Source: Acidovorax sp. 69 (GTDB lineage Bacteria; Pseudomonadota; Gammaproteobacteria; Burkholderiales; Burkholderiaceae_C). Taken from it: DNA of 64,000 nucleotides. Below the pieces are notes generated by a model. It searched no databases and had not been told where the DNA came from. It was given only the letters and a program-made list of their open reading frames with translations. The DNA is taken from contig NZ_PGEP01000001.1 in NCBI RefSeq assembly GCF_002797445.1, positions 537,001 through 601,000 on the forward strand, given 5' to 3'. A program made the translations under genes and the position numbers. Below are positions 1 to 9,431 of this stretch, piece after piece; the first letter of the stretch is position 1, and every line of letters begins with the position of its first letter.

Positions 1-98
1 CCGCGCTGCTGGGCGGCAACCGCAACGCCCAGGCCGGGGCCGCACAGGCTGCTGCCGTAGCCGACGACGCCACCACCACCCAAGCCGTGGAGCAGTGA
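1..98 (+). CDS. C-terminal tail of an upstream gene (partial)
   Basis: The frame is open from the first base and ends at TGA 96-98, giving about 31 residues rich in Ala, Gln and Thr (it ends [11 protein letters not shown]). It cannot be identified from this tail. The stop lies three bases before the ATG of the next gene, and that gene's likely ribosome site (GGAG at 89-92) is inside this coding sequence, so the two genes are probably co-transcribed and translationally coupled. The Ala/Gln-rich low-complexity end suits an exported or envelope protein, but that is only a guess. Confidence 0.5.
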   Translation, partial: ALLGGNRNAQAGAAQAAAVADDATTTQAVEQ

Positions 99-100
99 AC

Positions 101-1621
101 ATGAACGCGACCTTCGCAACTTTGTTGGCAGCCGTGGCCAGCGCCGCAGTGACCGTGGCGGCCGAGGCCGCCCCCCAGCCATCGCCCGGCGCCCAGGGCA
201 GTGCCATCGTGGTGCAAGACCAGGCCAGTTTGCGCGCTGCACCGCGCGATGGTGCCCAGCAGCAGGCCAGCCTGTGGCAGGGCGAAGTGCTCGAAGTGCG
301 CGGCGAACGCCTCGACTATTTGCAGGTGTGGGACCACAAGCGTGAGCGCGGTGGCTTCATCCGCGCCAGCGATGTGCGCCGCGTGGCCCTGACCGAAGCC
401 GAAGGCCCCGCGCTGCTGGCCGTGGTGCGCTTTGTGCAGGACACCCCAGGCGCCGAAGCGCTGGGCATTGGCCTCACCGCCGCTTACCTGCAAGCCGCGC
501 CCGCCAAGGCTTTGGCGGGTGTGGAGGGTACCCAGGCTTTCGATGCGCTGGGCACCTTTGCCGACCGGCTGGCCCGCCGTGCCTCGGTGGCCGTGCCGGG
601 CAAGGCCTCGGGTGCCACGCTGTCGGCACACCTGGATGTGGCCAACGGCTACGGCGTGCGATTTGCCACCTACGAGGTTGAAGGCCGCATGCAGGTCTGC
701 TACGAGGGTGAGGCCTTTCGCCGCCTGCTGGCCATGCCCGTGGCCGATGCCGAGCAGCGCGCCCGTGCCGTCCTGGCGCTGACCCGGCCCGAATGCATCA
801 ACCCCGACCTGCCCGCACACGAGCGTGCCAAGGTCACCACCTGGCAGGCCGAGGTGCTGGAGCGCGTGGACGGCGCGGGCCTGCCCGGCTACCTGCGCAA
901 CCGCGTGCAGATGCGCCGCGCCAGCGTGTGGGGCGCCGCAGCCTTTCAGCAGGCGCGCAAGAACGCAGCCGACCCCGCAGTGGCTGCCGCCGCCGCCCGT
1001 GCGTTGACCGAACTCAGCGGCGTGAGCAAGTCCGATTTGCCCGATGAAGACCAGAGCGGCTACAACGATGCCGCCATGCGTGTGAGTGCCGTGCGCTGGG
1101 CCTTGGTGCCTGCTGCGGCTCCCGGGGCGGCTGTGGGCACCCGCCCCACACTGCTGACCGAACCCGGCGCCCCCGGCGAAACCTGCGTGCTGCTGGTGGA
1201 CGCGCAGCACAGCGCCAAGGCCCCGCTGCTGCGCCGCTGCACCTACGGCGTGGTGTGGGCGGCATCGGCCAGCACCAACCGTGAAGGCACCGCTGTGGCC
1301 CTGGCGGTGCAACCCATGGAAGGCTGGCGCGAGCTGTGGGTGCTGCGCAAAACGGAAGGCGGCTGGCTGGCCGATGTGCTGCCGCCCGCCGCCGCCACGC
1401 CCGAGACGGGTGTGGCCGAATGGGCGGGCTGGGTACCCGGCGGCCAGCAGATGCTGGTGGCGCGCGAAGCCCGGGGCCAGGGCCGCTACCGCAAGAGCTT
1501 TGAGGTGGTGCGGCTCGACGGCCTGACCACCGAGCGCGTGACGGGCGATGTGTCGGCCCTGCCCCTGTTCCAGCGCTGGCAAGACCCGGCCTGGAAGCGG
1601 CAGACGCTGAGCTTGCGTTGA
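101..1621 (+). CDS. Exported protein with an N-terminal bacterial SH3-like domain
   Basis: This is a 506-residue protein. The ATG at 101 is chosen over an in-frame GTG at 95 because GGAG sits eight bases upstream of it. Residues 1-24 look like a Sec signal peptide (hydrophobic Ala/Val run, then AEAAP). Residues about 34-95 resemble a bacterial SH3 domain: a [15 protein letters not shown] start, then GEVLEVRG and GGFIRASDV, the pattern of SH3_3-type domains that bind cell-wall peptides. The rest, about 400 residues, matches no domain I recognise; it carries few cysteines and has no obvious catalytic motif. It is probably periplasmic and coupled to the preceding gene. The function is unknown. 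Confidence 0.7.
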   Translation: MNATFATLLAAVASAAVTVAAEAAPQPSPGAQGSAIVVQDQASLRAAPRDGAQQQASLWQGEVLEVRGERLDYLQVWDHKRERGGFIRASDVRRVALTEAEGPALLAVVRFVQDTPGAEALGIGLTAAYLQAAPAKALAGVEGTQAFDALGTFADRLARRASVAVPGKASGATLSAHLDVANGYGVRFATYEVEGRMQVCYEGEAFRRLLAMPVADAEQRARAVLALTRPECINPDLPAHERAKVTTWQAEVLERVDGAGLPGYLRNRVQMRRASVWGAAAFQQARKNAADPAVAAAAARALTELSGVSKSDLPDEDQSGYNDAAMRVSAVRWALVPAAAPGAAVGTRPTLLTEPGAPGETCVLLVDAQHSAKAPLLRRCTYGVVWAASASTNREGTAVALAVQPMEGWRELWVLRKTEGGWLADVLPPAAATPETGVAEWAGWVPGGQQMLVAREARGQGRYRKSFEVVRLDGLTTERVTGDVSALPLFQRWQDPAWKRQTLSLR

Positions 1622-1687
1622 AGTGTGTGCAGAGGTGAGCGCGTTGGCTCTTTAAACTTGGCGGTCTTTTTCATCAGAGCCCGTCCC

Positions 1688-2395
1688 ATGCCCGATCACG
1701 CCACCGCCCTGTCTTCTTTGCTGTCTCGCACCGACGCCGTCATCGTGGACCTGGATGGCACCATGGTGGACACCATGGGTGACTTCAACGAGGCGCTGAA
1801 CCGGATGCTGCACGACCTGGGCTTGCCAGCGATCGAGGCAGAGCGCATCGAGAGCATGGTGGGCAAGGGCTCGGAGCACTTGCTGCGATCCGTTCTAAAT
1901 CATGTGCTGGCGCATATGGATAAAGCGCAAGCAGCTATCAAAACAGAAGCATTTTTCCCCCAGGCCTGGGCCAGCTACCAGCGCCACTACCTGGAGATCA
2001 ACGGCAGCTATTCGGCGGTGTATCCCGGCGTGGTGGAGGGGCTGACGGCCCTGCAAAGCGCGGGCCTGCGCATGGCTTGCCTGACGAACAAGCCGCTGTC
2101 ATTTGCGCGGCCTTTGTTGCAGGCCAAGGGCCTGGCGGGGTATTTCAGCCAGGTGTTTGGGGGCGACAGCTTTGAGCGCAAGAAGCCTGATCCGCTGCCC
2201 CTGCTCAAGACCTGTGAGGCGCTAGGAAGCCTGCCTGCGCGCACGCTGATGGTGGGCGACTCCAGCAACGACGCCCAGGCCGCCCGTGCTGCTGGGTGCC
2301 CCGTGGTGTTGGTGACCTATGGCTACAACCATGGCCAGCCGGTAGGGGGCGTGGACGCGGATGGTTTTGTGGACTCGCTGACGCAGTTGGCCTGA
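1688..2395 (+). CDS. gph: Phosphoglycolate phosphatase, HAD family
   Basis: A 235-residue HAD hydrolase that removes phosphate from 2-phosphoglycolate, a by-product of DNA repair and oxygenase reactions. Motif I is VDLDGTMVDT with the nucleophile Asp21 and acid/base Asp23, followed by the TNKP motif, the Lys of FERKKPDP and the Asp pair in VGDSSNDA. ATG 1688 is preferred over an upstream in-frame GTG (1625) because it puts the HAD motif at the usual distance from the N terminus. Residues about 69-88 of the cap region are encoded by a dispersed repeat (1893-1949), so this stretch of the protein is of repeat origin. In many betaproteobacteria gph lies next to trpE; here a chemoreceptor and one other gene lie between. 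Confidence 0.88.
   Translation: MPDHATALSSLLSRTDAVIVDLDGTMVDTMGDFNEALNRMLHDLGLPAIEAERIESMVGKGSEHLLRSVLNHVLAHMDKAQAAIKTEAFFPQAWASYQRHYLEINGSYSAVYPGVVEGLTALQSAGLRMACLTNKPLSFARPLLQAKGLAGYFSQVFGGDSFERKKPDPLPLLKTCEALGSLPARTLMVGDSSNDAQAARAAGCPVVLVTYGYNHGQPVGGVDADGFVDSLTQLA
1893..1949 (+). repeat. Dispersed TAGCTGC/GCGC repeat, copy inside gph
   Basis: The stretch has the pattern gtgctggcgcatat - aaagcgcaagcagctat, matching the arms of the repeat found in intergenic spaces near 10.2, 15.0, 26.2 and 34.1 kb. It keeps the gph frame open and encodes roughly NHVLAHMDKAQAAIKT. Confidence 0.65.
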
Positions 2396-2405
2396 GCGGG
2401 TGGGT

Positions 2406-4058
2406 TCAGGCGGTCAGCTGGCGCGGAGCCATATGGCGATAGTCCAGCCGCGATGCCACGGGCGCGCTGCCACGCACGGGGGTGGGCGCAGCGCCGCCGT
2501 GGCGGGAGTCATGGGTCGACGACAAGCGGAAGACCGCCACAGCTTCCACCAGTTGCCCCGCCTGGGTCTTGAGGCTGTCGGCAGCTGCGGCGCTTTGCTC
2601 TACCAGGGCGGCGTTTTGTTGTGTGGCCTGGTCCATCTGCGTGATGGCTTCTCCAACCTGCGAGACACCTGAACTTTGTTCGCTGCTGGCGGCACTGATC
2701 TCGCCCATGATGTCCGTCACGCGCCGGATTGCCCCAACCACCTCGCTCATCGTGGCGCCAGCCTTGTCCACCAGGGCCGTGCCGCGTTCCACGCGCTCCA
2801 CGCTGGTGCCAATCAGTCCTTTGATTTCTTTGGCGGCCTCGGCGCTGCGCCCTGCCAGGCTGCGCACTTCACCCGCCACCACCGCAAAGCCCCGGCCCTG
2901 CTCGCCTGCGCGCGCGGCTTCCACGGCGGCGTTCAGTGCCAGGATGTTGGTCTGGAACGCGATGCCGTCAATCACACTGATGATGTCGGCAATCTTGCGG
3001 CTGCTGTCGTTGATGCCTTTCATGGTCTCGACCACTTCTGCCACCACGTCGCCACCCTGTTGGGCGACGGTGGATGCGCTCATGGCCAGCTGATTGGCCT
3101 GGCGCGCGTTGTCCGCGTTCTGGCGCACCGTGGACCCCAGCTCTTCCATCGATGCGGCGGTTTCTTCCAGTGCCGATGCTTGCTGCTCGGTGCGGGCTGA
3201 CAGGTCGTTGTTGCCCGAGGCGATTTCGACACTGGCTGTGGCCACGCCCTCGGCGTTGTGGCGCACGTTGCCGACAATGGTGGCCAAGCGTGATTGCATG
3301 GTGGCCAGCGCCTGCAGCAATTGGCCGGTCTCGTCGTTGCCGGTAGCGTCGATGGGGCGGGTCAGGTCGCCATCGGCAATGCTTTCAGCGGCCTGTTTGC
3401 CTTGTTGCACCGGGCGCACGATAGAGCGCGTCACCGCCAGTGCCAGCAATGCGCCCAGCGCCACGGCCACCACGGTGCCCACGCCCAGCAGCACTTGGCT
3501 GGCCTGGGCCAGGGTCGAGGTGTCTGCCTGGCTTTCGGCCAATTGGGTGGCCATGGTCTTGCGCAGGTCGTCCAATGATTTCAGATACTTGTCTGCCAGC
3601 GGGCGCAGGTCCTTGTCCACCATGGCAGGCACATTCGGTTCGCCACCCCGGTGCAGTTCACGGATCTCGTTGAGCTTGTCGTTGTAGGCCTGGCGGGCTG
3701 TTGCAATAGTGGAGATAAGGCCTTTGGCTTGGTCGCTTTGTGCCAGCGCTTCAATGCGCTTGACCTTGGTTTCCATGCCCGTCGCGGTGGCCTGCGTGTC
3801 GGCCGTGAGCTTGTCCATGTAGTCGCGATCGATGGCCTTGAGAAAGGCTTCGGTACGCACCCAGTTCAGGCGGATGTCCGAGGCCCAGTCTTCCACCAGG
3901 GTTTGTTGCTCGATCTCCTGCGTGGCGACCCGCTCGCTGGCGCTTTGCAGGCTGGCAATGCGCCATATGCCCGTGGCAGCGATGAGGGCGGTAATGAGCA
4001 GGATGGCGCCAAAGGATGAGCCCAGGCGCAGGCCGACGGAAAAATTGCTGAGTTTCAT
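2406..4058 (-). CDS. Methyl-accepting chemotaxis protein
   Basis: A 550-residue transmembrane chemoreceptor. TM1 is at about residues 12-33. A periplasmic four-helix-type sensor domain without a PAS or Cache signature follows, then TM2 (about 190-213, [14 protein letters not shown]), a HAMP linker (about 214-266) and a long cytoplasmic signalling coiled coil. The coiled coil contains the very conserved hairpin tip [18 protein letters not shown], which contacts CheA and CheW. The C terminus (PRQLTA) lacks the NWETF-type CheR tether. The ligand cannot be read from sequence. It is convergent with gph with a 10-base gap. ATG 4058 gives the standard [13 protein letters not shown] start. Confidence 0.92.
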   Translation of the reverse strand: MKLSNFSVGLRLGSSFGAILLITALIAATGIWRIASLQSASERVATQEIEQQTLVEDWASDIRLNWVRTEAFLKAIDRDYMDKLTADTQATATGMETKVKRIEALAQSDQAKGLISTIATARQAYNDKLNEIRELHRGGEPNVPAMVDKDLRPLADKYLKSLDDLRKTMATQLAESQADTSTLAQASQVLLGVGTVVAVALGALLALAVTRSIVRPVQQGKQAAESIADGDLTRPIDATGNDETGQLLQALATMQSRLATIVGNVRHNAEGVATASVEIASGNNDLSARTEQQASALEETAASMEELGSTVRQNADNARQANQLAMSASTVAQQGGDVVAEVVETMKGINDSSRKIADIISVIDGIAFQTNILALNAAVEAARAGEQGRGFAVVAGEVRSLAGRSAEAAKEIKGLIGTSVERVERGTALVDKAGATMSEVVGAIRRVTDIMGEISAASSEQSSGVSQVGEAITQMDQATQQNAALVEQSAAAADSLKTQAGQLVEAVAVFRLSSTHDSRHGGAAPTPVRGSAPVASRLDYRHMAPRQLTA

Positions 4059-4285
4059 GATGGTGTCTGGCGCGGAAAGTGTCTGGGGGCAGAAATGGGC
4101 GTGGCAGGCGGCTCGTTGCGGGGCGCGGGTAGCGCGAAAAGCTCGGTTCAGGCCGTGGCCTCGGATGCTGCGGGTTGCGCGCAGTGAGAGGCCGTTTGTC
4201 TGGGGATGCGGGGGTAAAAGGATGTGAATGCAAAGGCTACTCCCCGGTCAGGGGGCGCGCCTGTCGGACGCGCGACAGCCCCTGG

Positions 4286-4873
4286 TTATGCAGGTTTGCC
4301 CAGTAGCGCGTCCTTGAGCTTCCAGTCAGCAGGGGTGTTGCCCAACCAGATGCCCATCAACGCGTTGAAGAATTCGGGTTCCTTGAAGGGCTCGCCTTGC
4401 GACTTGCCTTTGACGGTGATGACCGTGCCGGTGCCCGGAATCCAGTCGATCTGGAACTGGTCGCCTGCCTGCAGCTTCTTGTGGTCGGAGAAGATCTGGC
4501 TCATGCGCAGCACGCCAGGGATCAGCTTGGAGAATGCCGCGCGGTCCATGTTGTCCTCCATCCCGCGCGAGAACAACTTGCCCAGCTCGGTGGAGTCGAT
4601 TTCGCGCAGCATCGTCATGCTCATGCGCTTGGGGCCCTTGAGGGCGGCGATGTCCTGGGTGGTATGCGCCTTCTTTTCAAGATACAGGCCCGCCGTGTAG
4701 ACCTTGAACACGGCCTTGTAGCGCACACCCGCGCCATTGAGCTGCAGCGTGCTGCCGCCCAGGCTGGTGGTCTCTTCGTATTTCACATCGGCCACGGTGA
4801 TGGGCTGGGCGATTGCGGTGGCTGCCAGCAGGCAGGCACCGGCCACCAAAGCGCATCGCTGGAGGAAGTTCAT
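4286..4873 (-). CDS. Chalcone isomerase-like periplasmic protein
   Basis: A 195-residue protein with a clear signal peptide (MNFLQRCALVAGACLLAATAIAQP, cleavage after AIA). The mature part (VADVKYEETTSLGGSTLQLNG, VRYKAVFKVYTAGLYLE, GTGTVITVKGK, ALMGIWLGNTPAD) matches the bacterial chalcone isomerase-like family, which keeps the fold but usually has no proven isomerase activity. Its role in bacteria is unclear; a lipid or small-molecule binding role in the periplasm is possible. The ribosome site AGGAGC (minus strand, 4879-4884) precedes ATG 4873. A perfect 12-bp palindrome lies 19 bases upstream of the start codon and may be an operator. Confidence 0.8.
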   Translation of the reverse strand: MNFLQRCALVAGACLLAATAIAQPITVADVKYEETTSLGGSTLQLNGAGVRYKAVFKVYTAGLYLEKKAHTTQDIAALKGPKRMSMTMLREIDSTELGKLFSRGMEDNMDRAAFSKLIPGVLRMSQIFSDHKKLQAGDQFQIDWIPGTGTVITVKGKSQGEPFKEPEFFNALMGIWLGNTPADWKLKDALLGKPA

Positions 4874-4891
4874 GCACAGCTCCTAAAAAAA

Positions 4892-4903
4892 GAACGATCG
4901 TTC
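4892..4903. promoter_or_regulatory. 12-bp perfect palindrome, candidate operator
   Basis: GAACGATCGTTC reads the same on both strands and continues as GTTT on one side (AACGATCGTTCGTTT). It lies just upstream of the ribosome site of the chalcone isomerase-like gene. Sites of this shape are typical of TetR-family repressors. No TetR gene is in the window. Confidence 0.4.
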
Positions 4904-5008
4904 GTTTCTAATTGTTGCAGCGCTCTGGATTGCCCGCAACAGGGTTTTCGATGGGTTGTGTGATCTCGCCTTGAGGGATGTCAGATCGGGCCGCCAAAAA
5001 AGCTTTGC

Positions 5009-5014
5009 TACACT
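5009..5014 (+). promoter_or_regulatory. Candidate -10 element of the trp operon
   Basis: TGCTACACT at 5006-5014 is an extended -10 box (TGN then TACACT). No good -35 is seen at the usual spacing. Transcription would begin near 5021, almost on the ATG of the candidate leader peptide, which would make that peptide leaderless. Confidence 0.35.
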
Positions 5015-5021
5015 TTGGCCC

Positions 5022-5105
5022 ATGTTCATTCACCACGTGTTCATCACAGGTTGCAGCGACCGGGGAGCCTGGCCCTGGCGTCCGCCTGTCTCATTGAACG
5101 CCTGA
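5022..5105 (+). CDS. trpL: Candidate trp leader peptide (contains Trp-Pro-Trp)
   Basis: A 27-codon ORF begins at ATG 5022 and stops at TGA 5103. Its product starts MFIHHVFITG and contains AWPWRPP, so two Trp codons (5070 and 5076) fall close together in a very short ORF 130 bases before trpE. Downstream are a CTGGG/CCCAG hairpin (5112-5127) and a TGCGGT/ACCGCA stem (5153-5158 with 5176-5181) followed after seven bases by a run of six T (5189-5194). This layout suits transcription attenuation by Trp-tRNA supply. There is no strong ribosome site in front, and the terminator stem is weak, so the call is tentative. Confidence 0.45.
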   Translation: MFIHHVFITGCSDRGAWPWRPPVSLNA

Positions 5106-5237
5106 TAGCACCTGGGCAAACGCCCCAGCGTGCACCCGTGGCCACCCCCTGATGCGGTGGAGGCCGATTGAATGGACCGCAGCGCCCCTTTTTTCGTTGC
5201 ACAGGGATGCGCGCTGCGACAGCTGGGAGACTTCCCC

Positions 5238-6737
5238 GTGATCACAGAACTTGAATTCAAAAGCTTGGCCAGCGAAGGCTACAACCGCATTCCGCTCATG
5301 GTCGAGGCCTTTGCGGACCTGGAAACCCCGCTTTCGCTGTACCTGAAGCTGGCGCACTCCAAGGACGGCGGCAAACACAGCTTCTTGCTCGAATCCGTGG
5401 TGGGCGGTGAGCGCTTTGGGCGCTACAGCTTCATCGGCCTGCCTGCACGCACCCTGTTGCGCGCCAGTGGTTTCGGATCGGAGGCCCGCACCGAGGTCGT
5501 CACGGATGGCCAGGTGGTCGAGACCGCCGAAGGCAACCCGCTCGACTTCATCGAGGCCTACCAAAAACGCTTCAAGGTGGCCCTGCGCCCTGGTCTGCCG
5601 CGCTTTTGCGGCGGCCTGGCGGGTTACTTTGGCTACGACTCGGTGCGTTACATCGAGAAGAAGCTCGAAACCACCTGCCCGCCCGACACCCTGGGCTGCC
5701 CCGACATCCTGCTGCTGCAGTGCGAGGAACTGGCGGTCATCGACAACCTGTCGGGCAAGCTCTACCTCATTGTGTATGCCGACCCGGCCCAGCCCGAGGC
5801 CTACACCCGCGCCAAAAAGCGCCTGCGCGACCTCAAGGAGCAGCTCAAGTATTCGGTGAGCGCGCCCGTGGTGAAGGCCACCGAAAGCCACCCCGCTCAG
5901 CGCGACTTCGCCAAAGCCGATTACCTGGCTGCCGTGAACCAGGCCAAGGAGCTGATCGCTGCGGGCGACTTCATGCAGGTGCAGGTAGGCCAGCGCATCC
6001 ACAAGCGCTACACCGAATCGCCCCTGTCGCTGTACCGTGCGCTGCGTTCGCTCAACCCATCGCCGTATATGTACTTCTACGACTTTGGCGACTTCCATGT
6101 GGTGGGCGCCAGCCCTGAAATTCTGGTGCGCCAGGAAAAAACCGAAGAAGGCACCAAGGTCACCATCCGTCCCCTGGCCGGCACCCGCCCGCGCGGTGCC
6201 ACGCCCGAGAAGGACAAGGCCACGGAGGTCGAACTCATCAACGACCCCAAAGAGCGTGCCGAACACGTGATGCTGATCGACCTGGCACGCAACGACATTG
6301 GCCGCATTGCCAAGACGGGCACCGTGAAGGTGACCGAGGCCTTTGCGGTGGAGCGATACAGCCATGTGATGCACATCGTGAGCAATGTCGAAGGCATCCT
6401 CAATGATGGCATGACCAGCATGGATGTGCTCAAGGCCACATTCCCTGCAGGCACGCTGACTGGCGCGCCCAAAGTGCACGCCATGGAGCTGATCGATCAG
6501 CTCGAACCTACCAAGCGCGGCCTGTACGGTGGCGCTTGCGGTTACCTGAGCTACGCGGGTGACATGGATGTGGCCATTGCGATCCGCACCGGCATCATCA
6601 AGAACGGCACCTTGTATGTGCAGGCCGCCGCCGGCGTGGTGGCCGATTCGGTGCCCGAGCTGGAGTGGAAAGAAACCGAGCACAAGGCCCGCGCCCTGCT
6701 GCGCGCCGCCGAGCTGGTCGAGGAGGGGCTGGAATGA
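5238..6737 (+). CDS. trpE: Anthranilate synthase component I
   Basis: A 499-residue enzyme that converts chorismate to anthranilate with ammonia supplied by TrpG, the first step of tryptophan synthesis. GTG 5238 is chosen because GGGAGA lies seven bases upstream and the product then starts MITELEFKSL, the form I recall for this group; an in-frame ATG at 5172 would add 22 residues and overlap the putative attenuator. The LLES motif at residues 50-53 is the Trp feedback site. The chorismate-binding domain carries VGASPEILVR, RPLAGTRPRG, MLIDLARNDIG and FPAGTLTGAPK. TGA overlaps the ATG of the next gene (ATGA). Confidence 0.95.
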   Translation: MITELEFKSLASEGYNRIPLMVEAFADLETPLSLYLKLAHSKDGGKHSFLLESVVGGERFGRYSFIGLPARTLLRASGFGSEARTEVVTDGQVVETAEGNPLDFIEAYQKRFKVALRPGLPRFCGGLAGYFGYDSVRYIEKKLETTCPPDTLGCPDILLLQCEELAVIDNLSGKLYLIVYADPAQPEAYTRAKKRLRDLKEQLKYSVSAPVVKATESHPAQRDFAKADYLAAVNQAKELIAAGDFMQVQVGQRIHKRYTESPLSLYRALRSLNPSPYMYFYDFGDFHVVGASPEILVRQEKTEEGTKVTIRPLAGTRPRGATPEKDKATEVELINDPKERAEHVMLIDLARNDIGRIAKTGTVKVTEAFAVERYSHVMHIVSNVEGILNDGMTSMDVLKATFPAGTLTGAPKVHAMELIDQLEPTKRGLYGGACGYLSYAGDMDVAIAIRTGIIKNGTLYVQAAAGVVADSVPELEWKETEHKARALLRAAELVEEGLE

Positions 6738-7069
6738 CCCTCGCTATCACCCGAGTCAAACCCTGCGTCACCATGCAGGACGTGCGCCGCGAAGTGAACG
6801 CGCTGGACGACGTGCTGGTGCCCCTGCTGGTCGAGCGCGTGGGCTACATGACCCAGGCCGCCCGCATCAAGCAGGACGCGACCCAGGTGCGCGACGAAGC
6901 GCGCATTGCAACCATCGTGGCCCGCGTGCGTGAACGCGCCCTTGCCGAAGGCGGTGACGCCGACGTGATGGAAGCCATCTACCGCAGCCTCATGGAAGCC
7001 TGCATTGCCTATGAACACCGCGAGTTCGCCCGTCTGCGCGAGCCCGCCCTTGCCGGGAGCGCCGCATGA
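6734..7069 (+). CDS. AroQ/PchB-like chorismate mutase
   Basis: A 111-residue all-helical AroQ-fold protein between trpE and trpG, overlapping both by ATGA. Residues aligning with the Escherichia coli mutase domain include the Arg in [10 protein letters not shown], Arg of VER and Lys of AARIK (Arg11, Arg28, Lys39 there). The position equal to catalytic Glu52 is Ile (DEARIAT), and the Gln88 position appears to be Glu. The helix layout and the ending [13 protein letters not shown] resemble PchB isochorismate pyruvate lyase, which is also a weak mutase. It probably makes prephenate from chorismate, balancing Phe/Tyr against Trp; lyase activity is an alternative. Confidence 0.75.
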   Translation: MTLAITRVKPCVTMQDVRREVNALDDVLVPLLVERVGYMTQAARIKQDATQVRDEARIATIVARVRERALAEGGDADVMEAIYRSLMEACIAYEHREFARLREPALAGSAA

Positions 7070-7650
7070 AACTCTTGATGGTCGATAACTACGACAGCTT
7101 CACCTACAACATCGTCCAGTACTTCGGGGAGCTGGGTGCCGAGGTCGATGTGTTCCGCAACGACGAGATCACCGTGGCCGACATCGAGGCGCGCCTGAAG
7201 GCGGGCCAGCTCGACCGCCTGGTGATTTCGCCCGGCCCCTGCTCGCCCGCCGAGGCGGGCATCTCGGTGGCCGCGATCCAGCACTTTGCGGGCAAGTTGC
7301 CCATCCTGGGCGTGTGCCTGGGCCACCAGGCCATTGGCGCGGCGTTTGGCGGCACCATCGTCCGCGCGCAGGAGCTGATGCACGGCAAGACCAGCGTCAT
7401 CACCACCACGCAAAAAGGCGTGTTCGCTGGTTTGCCGGAGAAGTTCACCGTCAACCGCTATCACTCGCTGTCGATCGAGCGCGCCACCTGCCCGGATGTG
7501 CTGGAGGTGACGGCCTGGACCGATGACGGCGAAATCATGGGCGTGCGCCACAAGACGCTGGCGATCGAAGGCGTGCAGTTCCACCCCGAAAGCATCCTCA
7601 CCGAGCACGGCCACGCGATGCTCAAGAACTTTCTGGAGCAGCGCGCATGA
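7066..7650 (+). CDS. trpG: Anthranilate synthase component II (glutamine amidotransferase)
   Basis: A 194-residue class I glutamine amidotransferase that releases ammonia from glutamine for TrpE. The nucleophile Cys84 lies in GVCLGHQ, and the catalytic His173 and Glu175 in FHPES. The start [15 protein letters not shown] and the oxyanion PGPCSP motif are typical. Proteins of this type may also serve 4-amino-4-deoxychorismate synthase in folate synthesis. Start and stop overlap the neighbours by four bases on both sides, so translation is probably coupled across aroQ-trpG-lysE. Confidence 0.94.
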   Translation: MKLLMVDNYDSFTYNIVQYFGELGAEVDVFRNDEITVADIEARLKAGQLDRLVISPGPCSPAEAGISVAAIQHFAGKLPILGVCLGHQAIGAAFGGTIVRAQELMHGKTSVITTTQKGVFAGLPEKFTVNRYHSLSIERATCPDVLEVTAWTDDGEIMGVRHKTLAIEGVQFHPESILTEHGHAMLKNFLEQRA

Positions 7651-8318
7651 ACTTCATCGACAGCCACCAGCTGGTGATGTTCATCGCTGCGGGCTGGTTG
7701 CTGAACCTGACCCCGGGCCCGGATGTGCTTTACATCGTGACCAATGCGCTCAAGTCCGGCACCCGCGCGGGCATCGTGGCGGGGCTGGGCATCACGGCAG
7801 GTTGCTTCGTGCACATCTTTGCGGCCGCCGTGGGTGTGGGCGCGCTGTTGGCCGCATCGGCCATGGCGTTCACCGTGCTCAAGTGGATGGGTGCGGCGTA
7901 CCTGGTGTGGATGGGCGTGCGCATGCTGCTGTCCAAGCCCGGTGCTGATGGTGGCAACCGTGCAGCGCTGGCGGCTGCGCAGGCGGCCCCTGCGCCGCAC
8001 ACGCCGCTTCGCAAGGTGTTCCTGGGGGGCTTCTGGACCAATGTGCTCAACCCCAAGGTCGCTATCTTCTTCCTGGCCTTTGTGCCGCAGTTCATCGCGC
8101 CGGGCACCGACAACAAGGCGCTGGCCTTTGTGCTGCTGGGTGTGCTGTTCAACCTCAACGCCATCCCCGTGAATGTGGGATGGGCGCTGGCAGCGTCATG
8201 GATGGCGCGGCGCGCCGGGGTCATCCAGCGCGGCGTGCACTGGCTGGACCGCGTGGCGGGCGCCATGTTCATCGGCTTCGGACTCAAGCTGGCCTTCACC
8301 AACCAGCCCACCGCGTAA
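7647..8318 (+). CDS. LysE/RhtB-family amino acid exporter
   Basis: A 223-residue inner membrane protein with about six hydrophobic segments and the family motif [20 protein letters not shown] near the N terminus (GPD), followed by [22 protein letters not shown]. Relatives export amino acids such as lysine, homoserine, threonine or leucine. Its ATG overlaps the trpG stop and trpD follows 19 bases after its stop, so it sits inside the trp operon. That position suggests, but does not show, export of an aromatic amino acid, anthranilate or a related overflow product. Confidence 0.88.
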   Translation: MNFIDSHQLVMFIAAGWLLNLTPGPDVLYIVTNALKSGTRAGIVAGLGITAGCFVHIFAAAVGVGALLAASAMAFTVLKWMGAAYLVWMGVRMLLSKPGADGGNRAALAAAQAAPAPHTPLRKVFLGGFWTNVLNPKVAIFFLAFVPQFIAPGTDNKALAFVLLGVLFNLNAIPVNVGWALAASWMARRAGVIQRGVHWLDRVAGAMFIGFGLKLAFTNQPTA

Positions 8319-8337
8319 ACACCAGGAGACAGTCACC

Positions 8338-9375
8338 ATGCCTATCACCCCTCAGGAAGCGCTGCAGCGCACCATCGAGCACCGCGAGATCTTCCACGAC
8401 GAGATGCTGCACCTGATGCGCATGATCATGAACGGCGAGCTGTCTCCCGTCATGACGGCCTCCATCATCACTGGCCTGCGCGTGAAGAAGGAAACCATTG
8501 GCGAGATCACTGCCGCCGCACAGGTGATGCGCGAGTTCAGCACCAAGGTCCACGTGCCAGACAGCAAGCATCTGGTGGACATCGTGGGCACCGGTGGCGA
8601 CGGCGCCAACACCTTCAACATCTCCACCTGCTCGATGTTCGTGGCGGCCGCTGCGGGCGCCAAGGTCAGCAAGCATGGTGGCCGGGGCGTGTCGAGCAAA
8701 AGCGGCAGCGCCGACGTGATGGAAGCCCTGGGCATCCACATCAACCTCAAGCCCGAGCAGATCGCCCAGTGCATCGCAGAGGTCGGCATCGGCTTCATGT
8801 TTGCGCCCAACCACCACCCGGCCATGAAGAACGTGGCCCCGGTGCGCAAAGAGCTGGGCGTGCGCACCATCTTCAACATCCTGGGCCCGCTGACCAATCC
8901 CGCTGGCGCGCCCAACATACTGATGGGCGTGTTCCACCCCGACCTCGTCGGCATCCAGGTGCGCGCGCTGCAGCGCCTGGGCGCCGAACACGCGCTGGTG
9001 GTGTACGGCCGTGACGGCATGGACGAAGTCAGCCTGGGCGCCGCCACGCTGGTGGGCGAGCTGAAAAACGGCCAGATCACCGAGTACGAAATCCACCCCG
9101 AAGACTTCGGCCTGCCCATGGCCAGCAACCGCACACTCAAGGTCGAAACCCCCGAGCAGTCGCGCGAGATGCTGATCGGCGTGCTCAAGGGCGAACCCGG
9201 CGCCGCACAAGACATCGTCTGCCTGAACGCCGGTGTGGCGCTGTACGCCGCCAATGTGGCTGGCTCCATCCAAGACGGCATTGCCAAGGCCCGTGCCGCG
9301 ATTGCCTCGGGCGCCGCGCTGGCCAAGCTGGAGCAGGTGGTCACGCGCACGCACGCGCTGGCCTTAGCCGCCTGA
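8338..9375 (+). CDS. trpD: Anthranilate phosphoribosyltransferase
   Basis: A 345-residue enzyme joining anthranilate to phosphoribosyl pyrophosphate, step two of Trp synthesis. It shows the phosphate-binding VGTGGDG loop, the NIST motif, [21 protein letters not shown] and [14 protein letters not shown] [12 protein letters not shown] with [23 protein letters not shown] 8338 follows an AGGAGA ribosome site (8323-8328) and gives the usual MPITPQEAL start; the frame stays open upstream into lysE but that is not coding in this frame. It is 56 bases upstream of trpC. Confidence 0.95.
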   Translation: MPITPQEALQRTIEHREIFHDEMLHLMRMIMNGELSPVMTASIITGLRVKKETIGEITAAAQVMREFSTKVHVPDSKHLVDIVGTGGDGANTFNISTCSMFVAAAAGAKVSKHGGRGVSSKSGSADVMEALGIHINLKPEQIAQCIAEVGIGFMFAPNHHPAMKNVAPVRKELGVRTIFNILGPLTNPAGAPNILMGVFHPDLVGIQVRALQRLGAEHALVVYGRDGMDEVSLGAATLVGELKNGQITEYEIHPEDFGLPMASNRTLKVETPEQSREMLIGVLKGEPGAAQDIVCLNAGVALYAANVAGSIQDGIAKARAAIASGAALAKLEQVVTRTHALALAA

Positions 9376-9431
9376 TCGGTCATCCGAAATTCAAGAATCA
9401 ACGGCCCGCAGGGGCCGACAAGGCAGCAAAC

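Noticed and set aside
5172..5237. Upstream ATG start for trpE adding 22 residues
   Set aside because: The extra part overlaps the T6 run and hairpin, has no ribosome site and breaks the usual MITELEFKSL start.
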